Shown here piece after piece: positions 22,832 to 33,974 of a stretch of 64,000 nucleotides of DNA; within the stretch, counting starts at the first letter, position 1; each line of letters starts with the position of its first letter. Source of the stretch: Leptobrachium leishanense (taxonomy: Eukaryota; Chordata; Amphibia; Anura; Megophryidae); assembly GCA_009667805.1 (NCBI GenBank), contig CM019068.1, positions 6,753,733 through 6,817,732 on the forward strand, written 5' to 3'. A model generated the notes under the pieces. It worked only from the letters and a program-made list of their open reading frames with translations. It made no database searches and was not told the origin of the DNA. The translations under genes and the position numbers were made by a program.

Positions 22832-24790
22832 TCAGTGCGTGTTTTACCGTGCCGCATGATGTGTATTCAGTGCGTGTTTTACCGTGCCACATGATGTGTA
22901 TTCAGTGCGTGTTTTACCGTGCCACATGAGGTGTATTCAGCGCGTGTTTTACCGTGCCACATGATGTGTATTCAGTGCGTGTTTTACCGTGCCACATGAT
23001 GTGTATTCAGTGCGTGTTTTACCGTGCCACATGATGTGTATTCAGTGTGTTTTACTGTGCCACATGATGTGTATTCAGTGTGTGTTTTACCGTGCCACAT
23101 GATGTGTATTCAGTGTGTTTTACCGTGCCACATGATGTGTATTCAGTGTGTTTTACCGTGCCACATGAGGTGTATTCAGCGCGTGTTTTACCGTGCCACA
23201 TGAGGTGTATTCAGCGCGTGTTTTACCGTGCCACATGATGTGTATTCAGTGCGTGTTTTACCGTGCCACATGATGTGTATTCAGTGCGTGTTTTACCGTG
23301 CCGCATGATGTGTATTCAGTGTGTTTTACCGTGCCACATGATGTGTATTCAGTGTGTGTTTTACCGTGCCACATGATGTGTATTCAGTGTGTTTTACCGT
23401 GCCACATGAGGTGTATTCAGCGCGTGTTTTACCGTGCCACATGATGTGTATTCAGCGCGTGTTTTACCGTGCCACATGATGTGTATTCAGTGTGTTTTAC
23501 CGTACCACATGATGTGTATTCAGCGCGTGTTTTACCGTGCCACATGATGTGTATTCAGTGCGTGTTTTACCGTGCCACATGATGTGTATTCAGTGCGTGT
23601 TTTACCGTGCCACATGATGTGTATTCAGTGCGTGTTTTACCGTGCCACATGAGGTGTATTCAGTGCGTGTTTTACCGTGCCACATGATGTGTATTCAGTG
23701 TGTGTTTTACCGTGCCGCATGATGTGTATTCAGTGTGTGTTTTACCGTGCCGCATGATGTGTATTCAGTGCATGTTTTACCGTGCCACATGATGTGTATT
23801 CAGTGCATGTTTTACCGTGCCACATGATGTGTATTCAGTGCGTGTTTTACCGTGCCACATGATGTGTATTCAGTGTGTGTTTTACCGTGCCACATGATGT
23901 GTATTCAGTGTGTGTTTTACCGTGCCACATGATGTGTATTCAGTGTGTGTTTTACCGTGCCACATGATGTGTATTCAGTGTGTGTTTTACCGTGCCACAT
24001 GATGTGTATTCAGTGTGTGTTTTACCGTGCCACATGATGTGTATTCAGTGCGTGTTTTACCGTGCCACATGATGTGTATTCAGGTGTGTTTTACCGTGCC
24101 ACATGATGTGTATTCAGTGTGTGTTTTACCGTGCCACATGATGTGTATTCAGTGTGTTTTTTACCGTGCCACATGATGTGTATTCAGTGCGTGTTTTACC
24201 GTGCCACATGATGTGTATTCAGTGTGTGTTTTACCGTGCCGCATGATGTGTATTCAGTGCATGTTTTACCGTGCCACATGATGTGTATTCAGTGCATGTT
24301 TTACCGTGCCACATGATGTGTATTCAGTGCATGTTTTACCGTGCCACATGATGTGTATTCAGTGTGTGTTTTACCGTGCCACATGATGTGTATTCAGTGC
24401 ATGTTTTACCGTGCCACATGATGTGTATTCAGTGTGTGTTTTACCGTGCCGCATGATGTGTATTCAGTGCATGTTTTACCGTGCCACATGATGTGTATTC
24501 AGTGCATGTTTTACCGTGCCACATGATGTGTATTCAGTGCATGTTTTACCGTGCCGCATGATGTGTATTCAGTGTGTGTTTTACCGTGCCACATGATGTG
24601 TATTCAGTGTGTGTTTTACCGTGCCGCATGATGTGTATTCAGTGCATGTTTTACCGTGCCACATGATGTGTATTCAGTGCATGTTTTACCGTGCCACATG
24701 ATGTGTATTCAGTGCATGTTTTACCGTGCCGCATGATGTGTATTCAGTGTGTGTTTTACCGTGCCACATGATGTGTATTCAGTGTGTGTT
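22832..24790. repeat. 35-bp satellite, second block (intronic)
   Basis: The array resumes after the gypsy element with the duplicated tcag. Unit variants include cgcgtg, tgtgtg, catgtt and 33-bp units lacking gt (cagtgtgttttacc). The block runs to within 15 bp of the acceptor of the next TRPV exon at 24805, so the satellite forms almost the whole 3' end of the intron, including the region where a branch point should lie. Confidence 0.96.
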
Positions 24791-24804
24791 TTGTCCCTTT
24801 ACAG

Positions 24805-24905
24805 ATCACCAGCTTAACATTAACGATGGAGCAGAAGCTTCCAAAGCGCTTGTGGCTAAACTCGAATAGTTTTGAGCACGACTTGGAAGGAAAGCGATAT
24901 TTCGG
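24805..24905 (+). CDS. TRPV5/6-like calcium channel, penultimate exon (C-terminal hook region)
   Basis: Acceptor ttgtccctttacag, donor ttcgg|gtaatt; 101 nt, enters phase 0, leaves phase 2. It reads ITSLTLTMEQKLPKRLWLNS then NSFEHDLEGKRYFG. This matches the TRPV6 segment after the TRP helix, where [20 protein letters not shown] is followed by a short G-rich turn and RWFL; the LPKRLWL motif is the clearest anchor. The splice phase fits both neighbouring exons. This cytosolic segment packs under the channel against the N-terminal domain in TRPV5/6. A stop-free join to the last exon supports function. Confidence 0.88.
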
Positions 24906-25683
24906 GTAATTATGGAATGTCCAGCAGCAAACCGACAACATAGACCCAGACTCAGCGCATCAAGCATTCATGTAATCACTAGTGAAGCCTTTAAAAGAGG
25001 GGCACAGGGACTAAGAGGGGCACAGAGACACTATTTGTGAGTTATTCCGGTTACAGGATTTCCCACGTTTTTGTAGCATCCTCATCACTGTCGCCTTTGA
25101 ATTTGATTCTTCTTTCTGCCATTGACCCATTGATTCAGCTTGTCGGAAAGTCTGATTAAATGTTTTGTAGTTACAATTGCTTTCTTGCTGCTGAATAAGT
25201 CTGTGCGCAGGTGATCGTGCACGCGGGATTGTTACCACACATAATTATTCAGTTCGACTTTCGACCTGTGGGAAAAAGGTGAGGAGTTTATTGGTAGAGT
25301 GGATGGGCTGCTGGGAAGACCACTCATTCTCAAACCCCTCGGCCTGTCCCCTCTATGCACCCAACATACATGGCCAGGAGTTCAGGGGTTAAACAGTCTA
25401 CATGTGGTTATTTAAACCCTCACATGCTAGTGAAGGATGGGAGAGTTATGGGGGTGAGGAATGGGGGCACCAAGCTTCTGTCTTATTACAATATGTGCAT
25501 GTGTTGCATTAAATTGTATCAGTTCACTGTTAACAACCAAAATGAATCAAACAGACAACGTTCATCCCTGTGCAATTCATTTTTTGGTTCATCGATTCGT
25601 GTTTCGCACAAAACGAATGAACGCGACTAATGATCGATTAACTAAATCTGACAAATAAAGCTCGGCTTCTCCTGCTGTTACAG
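24906..25683. other. Last intron of the TRPV5/6-like gene
   Basis: 778-bp intron with gtaatt donor and cctgctgttacag acceptor. No satellite, MITE or exon was recognised; the short open frames inside have no known motif. Confidence 0.75.
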
Positions 25684-25795
25684 TGTGGAGGAGGGAAAGT
25701 GGCCTCCTCTGTCTGGCTTCGATGGAAGTGACTCAAGTGACGAATCAGATGAGGAGCTGGATGAGGGCGAATACCTGAGTGTGGGCAGCGGCTGA
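25684..25795 (+). CDS. TRPV5/6-like calcium channel, last coding exon with short acidic tail
   Basis: 112 nt after the acceptor tgttacag. Joined in phase it completes the codon ggt and reads GVEEGKWPPLSGFDGSDSSD then ESDEELDEGEYLSVGSG and stops (TGA 25793-25795). The V-E at the junction matches the WFLRVEDR position of mammalian TRPV6. After that the tail is only about 35 residues and very rich in D, E and S, against a much longer tail in mammalian TRPV5/6 that carries calmodulin-binding and PDZ-type signals. I see neither here. The tail may be lineage-specific or an alternative 3' exon; the correct phase and nearby poly(A) signal favour a real terminus. Confidence 0.85.
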
Positions 25796-26000
25796 GACGT
25801 AATCATGGTCTACAGACTGTGACATTGAGACGTGGAAAGATAGAAAACCCCAAATCATGCTCAAAACATTCATGAAGGAGATATTAATCTATATTTGTTT
25901 CGTTTGTTGAAGAAAATATTTGAAGATATTGTGTATAAAAGTGAAAAATGTTATATTTCATTGAATAAAATAAGTCAGCAGCTTTTTTGCATTTTGTTTT
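25796..26000 (+). other. 3' UTR of the TRPV5/6-like gene
   Basis: Sequence from the TGA to just beyond the poly(A) signal, AT-rich. The 3' end is estimated at about 25980-26000. The next mobile element begins around 26011. Confidence 0.7.
25964..25969 (+). terminator. Poly(A) signal AATAAA
   Basis: The canonical hexamer in ttgaataaaataag lies 169 bp after the TGA, with a T-rich stretch (gcttttttgcattttgtttt) downstream that could serve as the GU/U-rich element. Confidence 0.8.
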
Positions 26001-26010
26001 CATGGTTTGG

Positions 26011-27245
26011 CCTATTCAAAGAGAATCAAAGTCACCGCACGTTCGGTGACTTTTCATTCACTTCAATTCGGCTTGATTCGGCGACCCTGTGGTGTATTCA
26101 ACAAGCACCACAGGGCCGGTGCAGTGCAGGGAAAAGCCGCCGCAAACCCGACGAACACTCACCGCCAACCATTCACTGCAAAACTCGAACACTCACCGCA
26201 AAACAGCTGGATTAGCCCCACCGAACACGTCAGAGGAACCCGAACAGCCGCCGATCACAGCGCAGAGCAGCCGCCAGAAAAAGCCAACACCTCAGACGAA
26301 TGGAGTGAAAAAAACAAAAAACAGTACGCTTGAATGCATGTAAAGTGAAACGCTGTTTGCAAAGAAATTACTGAGCGAAAATGTCTGAAATTTATGAAAG
26401 ATAATAAAAAGGGCTGTTACAGAAAAAAGAAAAAACGAGTAACCTCCCTGGGGGTCTATTTATTTAGAAATTCCCTGTCTAAAAGCGGTCTCCCCCCCCC
26501 CCCCAGCGGTATTCCCGAGTGTAACTCGTGGTTAAATTCCTTTGCTGGAAGCGGTAACCCCGAGCAACACTCGGGATGCCGCTGGATACATCACCTCTCC
26601 CTGCGCTCCCTCGATGTCCCCAGCTGCCTCCTCCGGCGACCGCGACCTTATACTTCCCGGTTCCCTCATGAGAAGGAATCCAGGAAGTAAAGCGCCGCAA
26701 TCGCCGGAGGAGACTGCAGAGATTATCAAGGGAGCGCAGGGAGAGGTAATGTATACAGCTCGAGTGTGTCTCGGGGTTACCACCCTCAGTGGTGAAATTT
26801 AACCCCGAGACACTCGGGTACCGCCAGGGAAGTTTTTTAAATTAAAAAAATAAACAAATCGCAAAAATATTCCCTAAAACAAATCTATAAATAAAGAGAC
26901 TCTTTACTGCAGAGTATTATAATCAATGGTTTATTAGATATTGAATTAAAACGGGAATATTTTTAACATTGAAGTCTATGGGATTCACCTGAATAAATCT
27001 GCCGAATGAAACCACCGTACAGCAGGGCAATTCGGCAACTTTTCACTGCTGGTTTGTGTTCTCTGAATAGACTAAGCATTGCTTCTCTATGGGGATTCAC
27101 TGCCCTTGAACAGGCACCGAACAGTCACCGTTTGGCGAAGTGACTGCTCTCTGAATAGCCGAATGGCCAGGAAAGGTAACCGTGCCCTGAATGTCACTGT
27201 TCGGTTACCTTTCGGCAGCCATTTGGATCTCTTTGAATAACCCTG
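26011..27245. mobile_element. Hairpin-rich composite element, CAGGGTTATTC family, second large copy
   Basis: The right end ggatctctttgaataaccctg (to 27245) is intact. The left end cctattcaaagagaatc (from 26011) has lost its first bases. It contains small hairpins (gtcaccgcacgttcggtgac near 26031; ggtaaccg...cggttacc near 27177-27212), a long GC-rich nested hairpin at 26500-26825, and the shared module at 26895-27000. Subterminal sequence matches 8040-8543 in inverse orientation. The 28-bp satellite starts directly after the right end, and no 3-bp duplication is clear. No transposase is visible. Confidence 0.78.
26500..26825. repeat. Nested GC-rich hairpin inside the second composite element
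   Basis: The arm atacatcacctctccctgcg, continuing through ctccctcgatgtccccagctg and cctcctccggcgaccgcg, pairs imperfectly with the segment ending gggagcgcagggagaggtaa near 26751. Outer segments ggtaaccccgagcaacactc and gagtgtgtctcggggttacc also pair, and a further ctcggggttacc/ggttaaccccgag pairing (26768-26815) follows. Open frames on both strands here are hairpin shadows. Confidence 0.75.
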
Positions 27246-28817
27246 TAAGATACGGCCGGTGCGATGATAACACGAAGATACGGCCGGTGCGATGATAACA
27301 CGAAGATACGGCCGGTGCGATGATAACACGAAGATACGGCCGGTGCGATGATAACACGAAGATACGGCCGGTGTGATGATAACACTAAGATACGGCCGGT
27401 GCGATGATAACACTAAGATACGGCCGGTGCGATGATAACACTAAGATACGGCCGGTGCGATGATAACACGAAGATACGGCCGGTGTGATGATAACACTAA
27501 GATACGGCCGGTGTGATGATAACACTAAGATACGGCCGGTGCGATGATAACACTAAGATACGGCCGGTGCGATGATAACACGAAGATACGGCCGGTGTGA
27601 TGATAACACTAAGAAACGGCCGGTGCGATGATAACACTAAGATACGGCCGGTGCGATGATAACACTAAGATACGGCCGGTGAGATGATAACACTAAGATA
27701 CGGCCGGTGCGATGATAACACTAAGATACGGCCGGTGAGATGATAACACTAAGATACGGCCGGTGAGATGATAACACTAAGATACGGCCGGTGTGATGAT
27801 AACACGAAGATACGGCCGGTGCGATGATAACACTAAGATACGGCCGGTGCGATGATAACACTAAGATACGGCCGGTGTGATGATAACACTAAGATACGGC
27901 CGGTGAGATGATAACACTAAGATACGGCCGGTGAGATGATAACACTAAGATACGGCCGGTGTGATGATAACACTAAGATACGGCCGGTGCGATGATAACA
28001 CGAAGATACGGCCGGTGCGATGATAACACTAAGATACGGCCGGTGTGATGATAACACTAAGATACGGCCGGTGTGATGATAACACTAAGATACGGCCGGT
28101 GCGATGATAACACTAAGATACGGCCGGTGAGATGATAACACTAAGATACGGCCGGTGCGATGATAACACTAAGATACGGCCGGTGTGATGATAACACTAA
28201 GATACGGCCGGTGCGATGATAACACGAAGATACGGCCGGTGCGATGATAACACTAAGATACGGCCGGTGCGATGATAACACGAAGATACGGCCGGTGCGA
28301 TGATAACACTAAGATACGGCCGGTGCGATGATAACACGAAGATACGGCCGGTGCGATGATAACACTAAGATACGGCCGGTGCGATGATAACACTAAGATA
28401 CGGCCGGTGTGATGATAACACGAAGATACGGCCGGTGCGATGATAACACGAAGATACGGCCGGTGCGATGATAACACTAAGATACGGCCGGTGAGATGAT
28501 AACACTAAGTTACGGCCGGTGCGATGATAACACTAAGATACGGCCGGTGCGATGATAACACGAAGATACGGCCGGTGCGATGATAACACTAAGATACGGC
28601 CGGTGCGATGATAACACTAAGATACGGCCGGTGCGATGATAACACTAAGATACGGCCGGTGCGATGATAACACTAAGATACGGCCGGTGCGAGGATAACA
28701 CTAAGATACGGCCGGTGCGAGGATAACACTAAGATACGGCCGGTGCGATAACTCTAAGATACGGCCGGTGCGATGATAACACTAAGATACGGCCGGTGCG
28801 ATGATAACACTAAGATA
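27246..28817. repeat. 28-bp satellite
   Basis: About 56 copies of a 28-bp unit: taagatacggccggtgcgat followed by gataacac. Variants are cg/tg/ag in the central ggtgNgatg and cacg/cact at the unit end. CpG-containing GGCCGG occurs in every unit. Frames reading LSSHRPYLRVIIAPAVSSCY on the - strand are repeat artefacts. Confidence 0.96.
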
Positions 28818-29748
28818 TCCTGCAGCAGAATGTGTTATGGAAAGTAAACTCCAGGATGATAAATAAACATGCAGACAATCTGAATGGAGTAAGGCCGTGC
28901 TCTTTATTATGGAATATTACTGTATATAAAACGGTGAATGTAGTGTTAGAATATATTTTATTTCAAAACCATCAATAGCTGTAAAGAAAATGTAACAACA
29001 CCGACACTAAATAACACGCCCGGCATTGAACACCCAGGCTCATCCAGCTGCCTTTAATAAGCTGCACATACACCTGAGAAATACCTGTTTTTGCCCCAAT
29101 TAAATAAAATTAGACATAATTATTCCTTTAAATGATATAACTTTTTTATTCAACTTTATTTATTCACCAGAAATTTGCCATTTATACCACGACAATCATA
29201 ACCATCTAACCGACATATCAATGAGGGATGGAGGGACGCTGCGATGCTCTCATGTCATGTTATCTTCTTCACGGGCCGCAGGCTTTATACTACTAAAGCC
29301 CGCGATCCGCCCAGCGCGAGGCACTGCTTCAAGGTTGGCGTCCAATCAGACGCAAAGCTTGCTAGTCGTGTGAGCTGGCCGCTCGGCTCGCGCTGCTCTG
29401 CCATACTGCCCGCGAAAACATTGCAGAAAGTGCAACGGCCGAGCAAACTTTTGACCCCTTCCATTACGCTCAAGGGGTAAGTTCCCGCAGCTAAAAGCTG
29501 GGTGAAACTTTTGACCCACTTCGTTACTTCCATACACATACAGCAAAGGGTTAATCCCCTCCGCTGCTCATTCCTTTTACCTTGTTTAAACTTTCTCTGC
29601 AGAGTCTGACGTCATTCAGTGCAAAATGCCTCAATTCTACCCTTGCATGAAAGGTTAACCCTTACCTCTGGCTCCATGCAGCATTTAACCCATGTCTGAG
29701 ATGCACGGATTAATTTAACTCTCCTCTCGTGGACGGAATTCCTTCATT
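28818..29748. other. Unassigned interval with a GC-rich segment
   Basis: 28818-29230 is AT-rich with no recognised element. 29231-29560 is GC-rich, with a small inverted pair (gcaggcttta / taaagcccgc, 29278-29303) and a repeated phrase aaacttttgacccNctt (about 29447 and 29506). Overlapping open frames on both strands have no recognisable domain, so I do not call a gene. Confidence 0.5.
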
Positions 29749-29751
29749 TTA

Positions 29752-30676
29752 GGTCCATGTCAGACGAGCGCAGTGTTCACGTCCGTGTTGCCGCACATTT
29801 TAACATCCGTGGTAGCATACAATTATGATCAATAGAGACCCACACACTAAGTACGTCCGCACAGAACTGCGCGCGCACGCGGCAAACTGACGCAGGTTAG
29901 GCAAGAACATAAATCCGCTAGAACGGACATGTGGAGTGCGCTGCGTCCACAACGTCCGCATAGCTTTGTGTGTGAGCGATGGAACGTAGTCAGACGGGCT
30001 GCATTTATACGAAGAATGAGGGTTTTACCTGCTACTGGCGCTGTTTGCTGGAAACATTTGACACCTGACAATGTGTCGCATATTACATTTAAATAAACAA
30101 CTGTATAATTACGTATAGTGCACGATAAACAGAATATACAGTAATATCAGAAAAAACACTAATATTCCATTCCTCATTAAGACGGGGACTTTAGTGTTTT
30201 TTTTTTATATTACTGTATAAAGTCCCCGTCTTAATGAGGAATGGAATATTAGTGTTTTTTCTGATATTACTGTATATTTTGTGTATCGTGCACCATACGT
30301 AATTATTACATTTGATAAAACTGTATATGCGACACACTGTCAGGTGTCAAATTTTTCCAGCAAACAGCACCAGTAGGAGGTAAAACCCCCATTCTTTCGT
30401 CCACTATTTTTAGGCAACACGGCAAGGCATTGCCTCGACCCCCTCTAGGCTGCAATACGCCGTTATATACACATTTAGATCCACAGGGAAGGCGCCATAA
30501 CAAGGTACTACTTCAACTCCGGGCTGCATTTATAAATGGACAAAATGATTTTCATATTTATTTTACCCTTCTACATCAGTCAAAAAAACCGGTCTGTGTG
30601 GCCACTACCTTGTCGTCAGGCAGAAAGTGCGTCCATTGTGCACGGACGCACAGAATGCGCTCATCTGACATTAGCC
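29752..30676. mobile_element. Harbinger-like MITE copy 2, interrupted
   Basis: Left end ggtccatgtcagacgagcgc, right end gcgctcatctgacattagcc, both diverged from the family ends. TTA lies on both sides (29749-29751 and 30677-30679). Interior words match the other copies (acgtccgcacagaactgcg, gctttgtgtgtgagcgatgg). It is split by a 510-bp insertion at 30010-30519. Confidence 0.82.
30010..30519. mobile_element. 510-bp insertion with a 390-bp hairpin and 15-bp direct flanks
   Basis: cgggctgcatttata occurs at 29995-30009 and again at 30520-30534; in other family copies this word is present once, so it behaves as a 15-bp target duplication. The insert begins with a near-complete inverted repeat: the left arm from 30015 (gaatgagggttttacctgct) pairs with the right arm ending 30400 (ggtaaaacccccattctttc), with a central core ctttagtgttttttttttat. 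The last 120 bp are unpaired. No coding or A-tail is visible. A long duplication suggests retroposition or gap filling, but the element class is unknown. Confidence 0.7.
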
Positions 30677-30679
30677 TTA

Positions 30680-31301
30680 ACCCAGTGCCTCTCCCTGCCA
30701 CCAGTAGGTGCAGACTGGATGAGCCTCCGGGTGGCAGAGATTTTTGTGCTTTGCTCGTGTCGGGTAATGGATACACGTTTGATCTTTAAAAGATGACCTC
30801 AGGGGACAGGGGAGTGAGTTTACTCCGACACATTGTAGTGATGAGATTCCTATCAGCCCAGAAAGTGACACTGACAAAAATAGTACATACCAGTTCGGCA
30901 GCGAAAAATGCACAAAGTGATCAATGAAGGACAATAGAACGTATGATTATTTTTAGACTCAAGCTGTGGGTTATTCTCTTTATAGTATTATTTTAGCAGC
31001 ATTTCTCTGTCAGGAGGGGGTCAGGAAGTGACACAAGAGCAGCTAACCTGGATTTTAACTTGGGATGAGCATGATGGTTTTTTTCGTGTCGATTTTTTTT
31101 TATTTCGGGTCATTTTGGACAGTTTTTTGTTTCGTTCCAGATCGATGATTAAAATCAGCTTTGAGTTATTTTCTTTTTTATTGGCTATTTAAAAATGGGA
31201 AGTAGATTATTACTACCAATAGAATGAAAGTTTCTTATTTTTATAGGATTTTTTGGGTGACATTTTAGGTTTCCTAACTTTTTTTTTAAGAAACAAGGCT
31301 T
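30680..31301. other. Unassigned interval between two Harbinger-like MITEs
   Basis: No gene seen. 31061-31170 (gggatgagcatgatgg, ttttcgtgtcgattttttt, tttcgggtcattttgg) resembles the cgaaa-rich, gggatg-ended hAT-type MITEs nearby but lacks a clear second end. Confidence 0.45.
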
Positions 31302-31304
31302 TTA

Positions 31305-31751
31305 GGCTAGGGTCAGACGAGCGTGATCTCTACGGGCTGTACGTCCGTGCAGTACGGACATCGTCAGTACGGATGACGCAGTAGTGGTCACACAGTCCGT
31401 TTTTTCACTGAAGTTATTTATTGACGGATGTAGGAGGGAAAAATAAATTACAATGAAAAAACATTCTGTCCGTCAAAAATGCTGGACGTATAAATGCAGT
31501 CCGTCTGACCTCGCTCCATCACTCACACACAAAGCTACACGGACGTTGTGGACGTGGCGCACTCCGCACGTCCGTTCTAGCAGTATTACGTTCTTGCCTA
31601 ACCTGCGTCCGTTTGCAGCGTCCGTCAGCCCCCGCACTTCTGTGCGCACGTACTTCGTGTGTGGGCTCCATTTAACACAATTGTATGCTATCACGGACGT
31701 ACTTATGTGCGGCAACACGGACGTTAACACTGCGTTCGTCTGACCCCAGCC
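31305..31751. mobile_element. Harbinger-like MITE copy 3
   Basis: Ends ggctagggtcagacgagcgt and cgttcgtctgaccccagcc, flanked by TTA (31302-31304 and 31752-31754). The interior reads as inverted acgtccgt-rich arms, with accatcactcacacacaaag-like words shared with copies 1 and 7. No transposase. Open frames on both strands are palindrome shadows. Confidence 0.88.
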
Positions 31752-31771
31752 TTAACCCATACGTTTCAAAG

Positions 31772-33543
31772 TAGCATATGAATCCACACACTGCTTGGAA
31801 GCGCCTCTCTGCGGTATAATTAATGCAGCATATGAATCCACACACTGCTGGGAAGCGCCTCTCTGCAGTATAATTAATGCAGCATATGAATCCACACACT
31901 GCTGGGAAGCACCTCCCTGCAGTATAATTAATGCAGCATATGAATCCACACAACTGCTGGGAAGCGCCTCTCTGCAGTATAATTAATGCAGCATATGAAT
32001 CCACACACTGCTGGGAAGCACCTCTCTGCGGTATAATTAATGCAGCATATGAATCCACACACTGCTGGGAAGCACCTCTCTGCAGTATAATTAATGCAGC
32101 ATATGAATCCACACACTGCTGGGAAGCGCCTCTCTGCAGTATAATTAATGCAGCATATGAATCCACACACTGCCGGGAAGCGCCTCTCTGCAGTATAATT
32201 AATGCAGCATATGAATCCACACACTGTGGGGAAGCGCCTCTCTGCAGTATAATTAATGCAGCATATGAATCCACACACTGTGGGGAAGCGCCTCTCTGCA
32301 GTATAATTAATGCAGCATATGAATCCACACACTGCCGGGAAGCGCCTCTCTGCAGTATAATTAATGCAGCATATGAATCCACACACTGCCGGGAAGCGCC
32401 TCTCTGCAGTATAATTAATGCAGCATATGAATCCACACACTGTGGGGAAGCGCCTCTCTGCAGTATAATTAATGCAGCATATGAATCCACACACTGCTGG
32501 GAAGCACCTCTCTGCAGTATAATTAATGCAGCATATGAATCCACACACTGCTGGGAAGCGCCTCTCTGCAGTATAATTAATGCAGCATATGAATCCACCA
32601 CACTGCGGGAAGCGCCTCTCTGCAGTATAATTAATGCAGCATATGAATCCACACACTGTGGGGAAGCGCCTCTCTGCAGTATAATTAATGCAGCATATGA
32701 ATCCACACACTGTGGGAAGCGCCTCTCTGCAGTATAATTAATGCAGCATATGAATCCACCACACTGCCGGGAAGCGCCTCTCTGCAGTATAATTAATGCA
32801 GCATATGAATCCACACACTGCTGGGAAGCGCCTCTCTGCAGTATAATTAATGCAGCATATGAATCCACACACTGCTGGGAAGCGCCTCTCTGTGGTATAA
32901 TTAATGCAGCATATGAATCCACACACTGCCGGGAAGCACCTCTCTGCAGTATAATTAATGCAGCATATGAATCCACACACTGCTGGGAAGCGCCTCTCTG
33001 CAGTATAATTAATGCAGCATATGAATCCACACACTGCTGGGAAGCTCCTCTCTGCAGTATAATTAATGCAGCATATGAATCCACACACTGCTGGGAAGCG
33101 CCTCTCTGTGGTATAATTAATGCAGCATATGAATCCACACACTGCTGGGAAGCGCCTCTCTGCGGTATAATTAATGCAGCATATGAATCCTCACACTGCT
33201 GGGAAGCGCCTCTCTGCAGTATAATTAATGCAGCATATGAATCCACACACTGCTGGGAAGCTCCTCTCTGCAGTATAATTAATGCAGCATATGAATCCAC
33301 ACACTGCTGGGAAGCACCTCTCTGCAGTATAATTAATGCAGCATATGAATCCACACACTGCGGAAGCGCCTCTCTGCAGTATAATTAATGCAGCATATGA
33401 ATCCACACACTGCTGGGAAGCGCCTCTCTGCAGTATAATTAATGCAGCATATGAATCCACACACTGCTGGGAAGCGCCTCTCTGCAGTATAATTAATGCA
33501 GCATATGAATCCACACACTGCTGGGAAGCACCTCTCTGCAGTA
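31772..33543. repeat. 54-bp satellite, first block
   Basis: The unit core attaatgcagcatatgaatcc is followed by acacactgctgggaagcgcc and tctctgcagtata; period 54 bp. Because 54 is a multiple of 3, stop-free frames stay open across many units on both strands. The translations (18-residue repeats such as DSYAALIILQRGASQQCV) are artefacts. Variants include gctggg/gccggg/gtgggg and gcagta/gcggta. Confidence 0.96.
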
Positions 33544-33546
33544 TAA

Positions 33547-33971
33547 GGCTAGGGTCAGACTAACGCATTTTTCACGTTGTCCGTGAAAAGGTGCGTTCGA
33601 AGAATGGACGTATTTTTTCACGGAATACGCAATAGCGGTCATACTATGCGCAGTTTCATCCGTGATTTTGTACGGATCATCAATAAAACACTTCTTGCAT
33701 CTGGACGTTATGTTGGCCGGACATTAGCAGCGTCTGATGTCTCCAATTCACGCACACACGCCGCTAGCGGACGCAGCGCACTCTGTACGTCAGTACTAGT
33801 GGTTTAACGTTCTCGAAAAAATGCGTTCATTTTCCACTTGCGTTGCGCAGCCGGACTTTTGTGCGACCGTACTTCGTATATTGGCTGTCATTGCCCGGCA
33901 TCTGCTGCTAGCACGGCCGTGATTAAGTGCGCCAGAACGCGCGTTCGCACTGCCTCAGTCTGACCCTAGCC
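33547..33971. mobile_element. Harbinger-like MITE copy 4, inside the 54-bp satellite
   Basis: Ends ggctagggtcagactaacgc and cagtctgaccctagcc. Left flank cagtaTAA, right flank TTAttaatgc; deleting the element plus one 3-bp copy restores the unit cagtataattaatgc. The two 3-mers (TAA, TTA) differ by one base. The interior is close to copies 5 and 6 (cttctgcatctggacgttat-like, atgttggccggacattagca), a second subfamily distinct from copies 1-3 and 7. Confidence 0.88.
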
Positions 33972-33974
33972 TTA

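Noticed and set aside
29244..29546. Overlapping frames and GC-rich content suggesting a CpG-island promoter or exon
   Set aside because: No splice sites, start context or known domain; composition alone is not enough.
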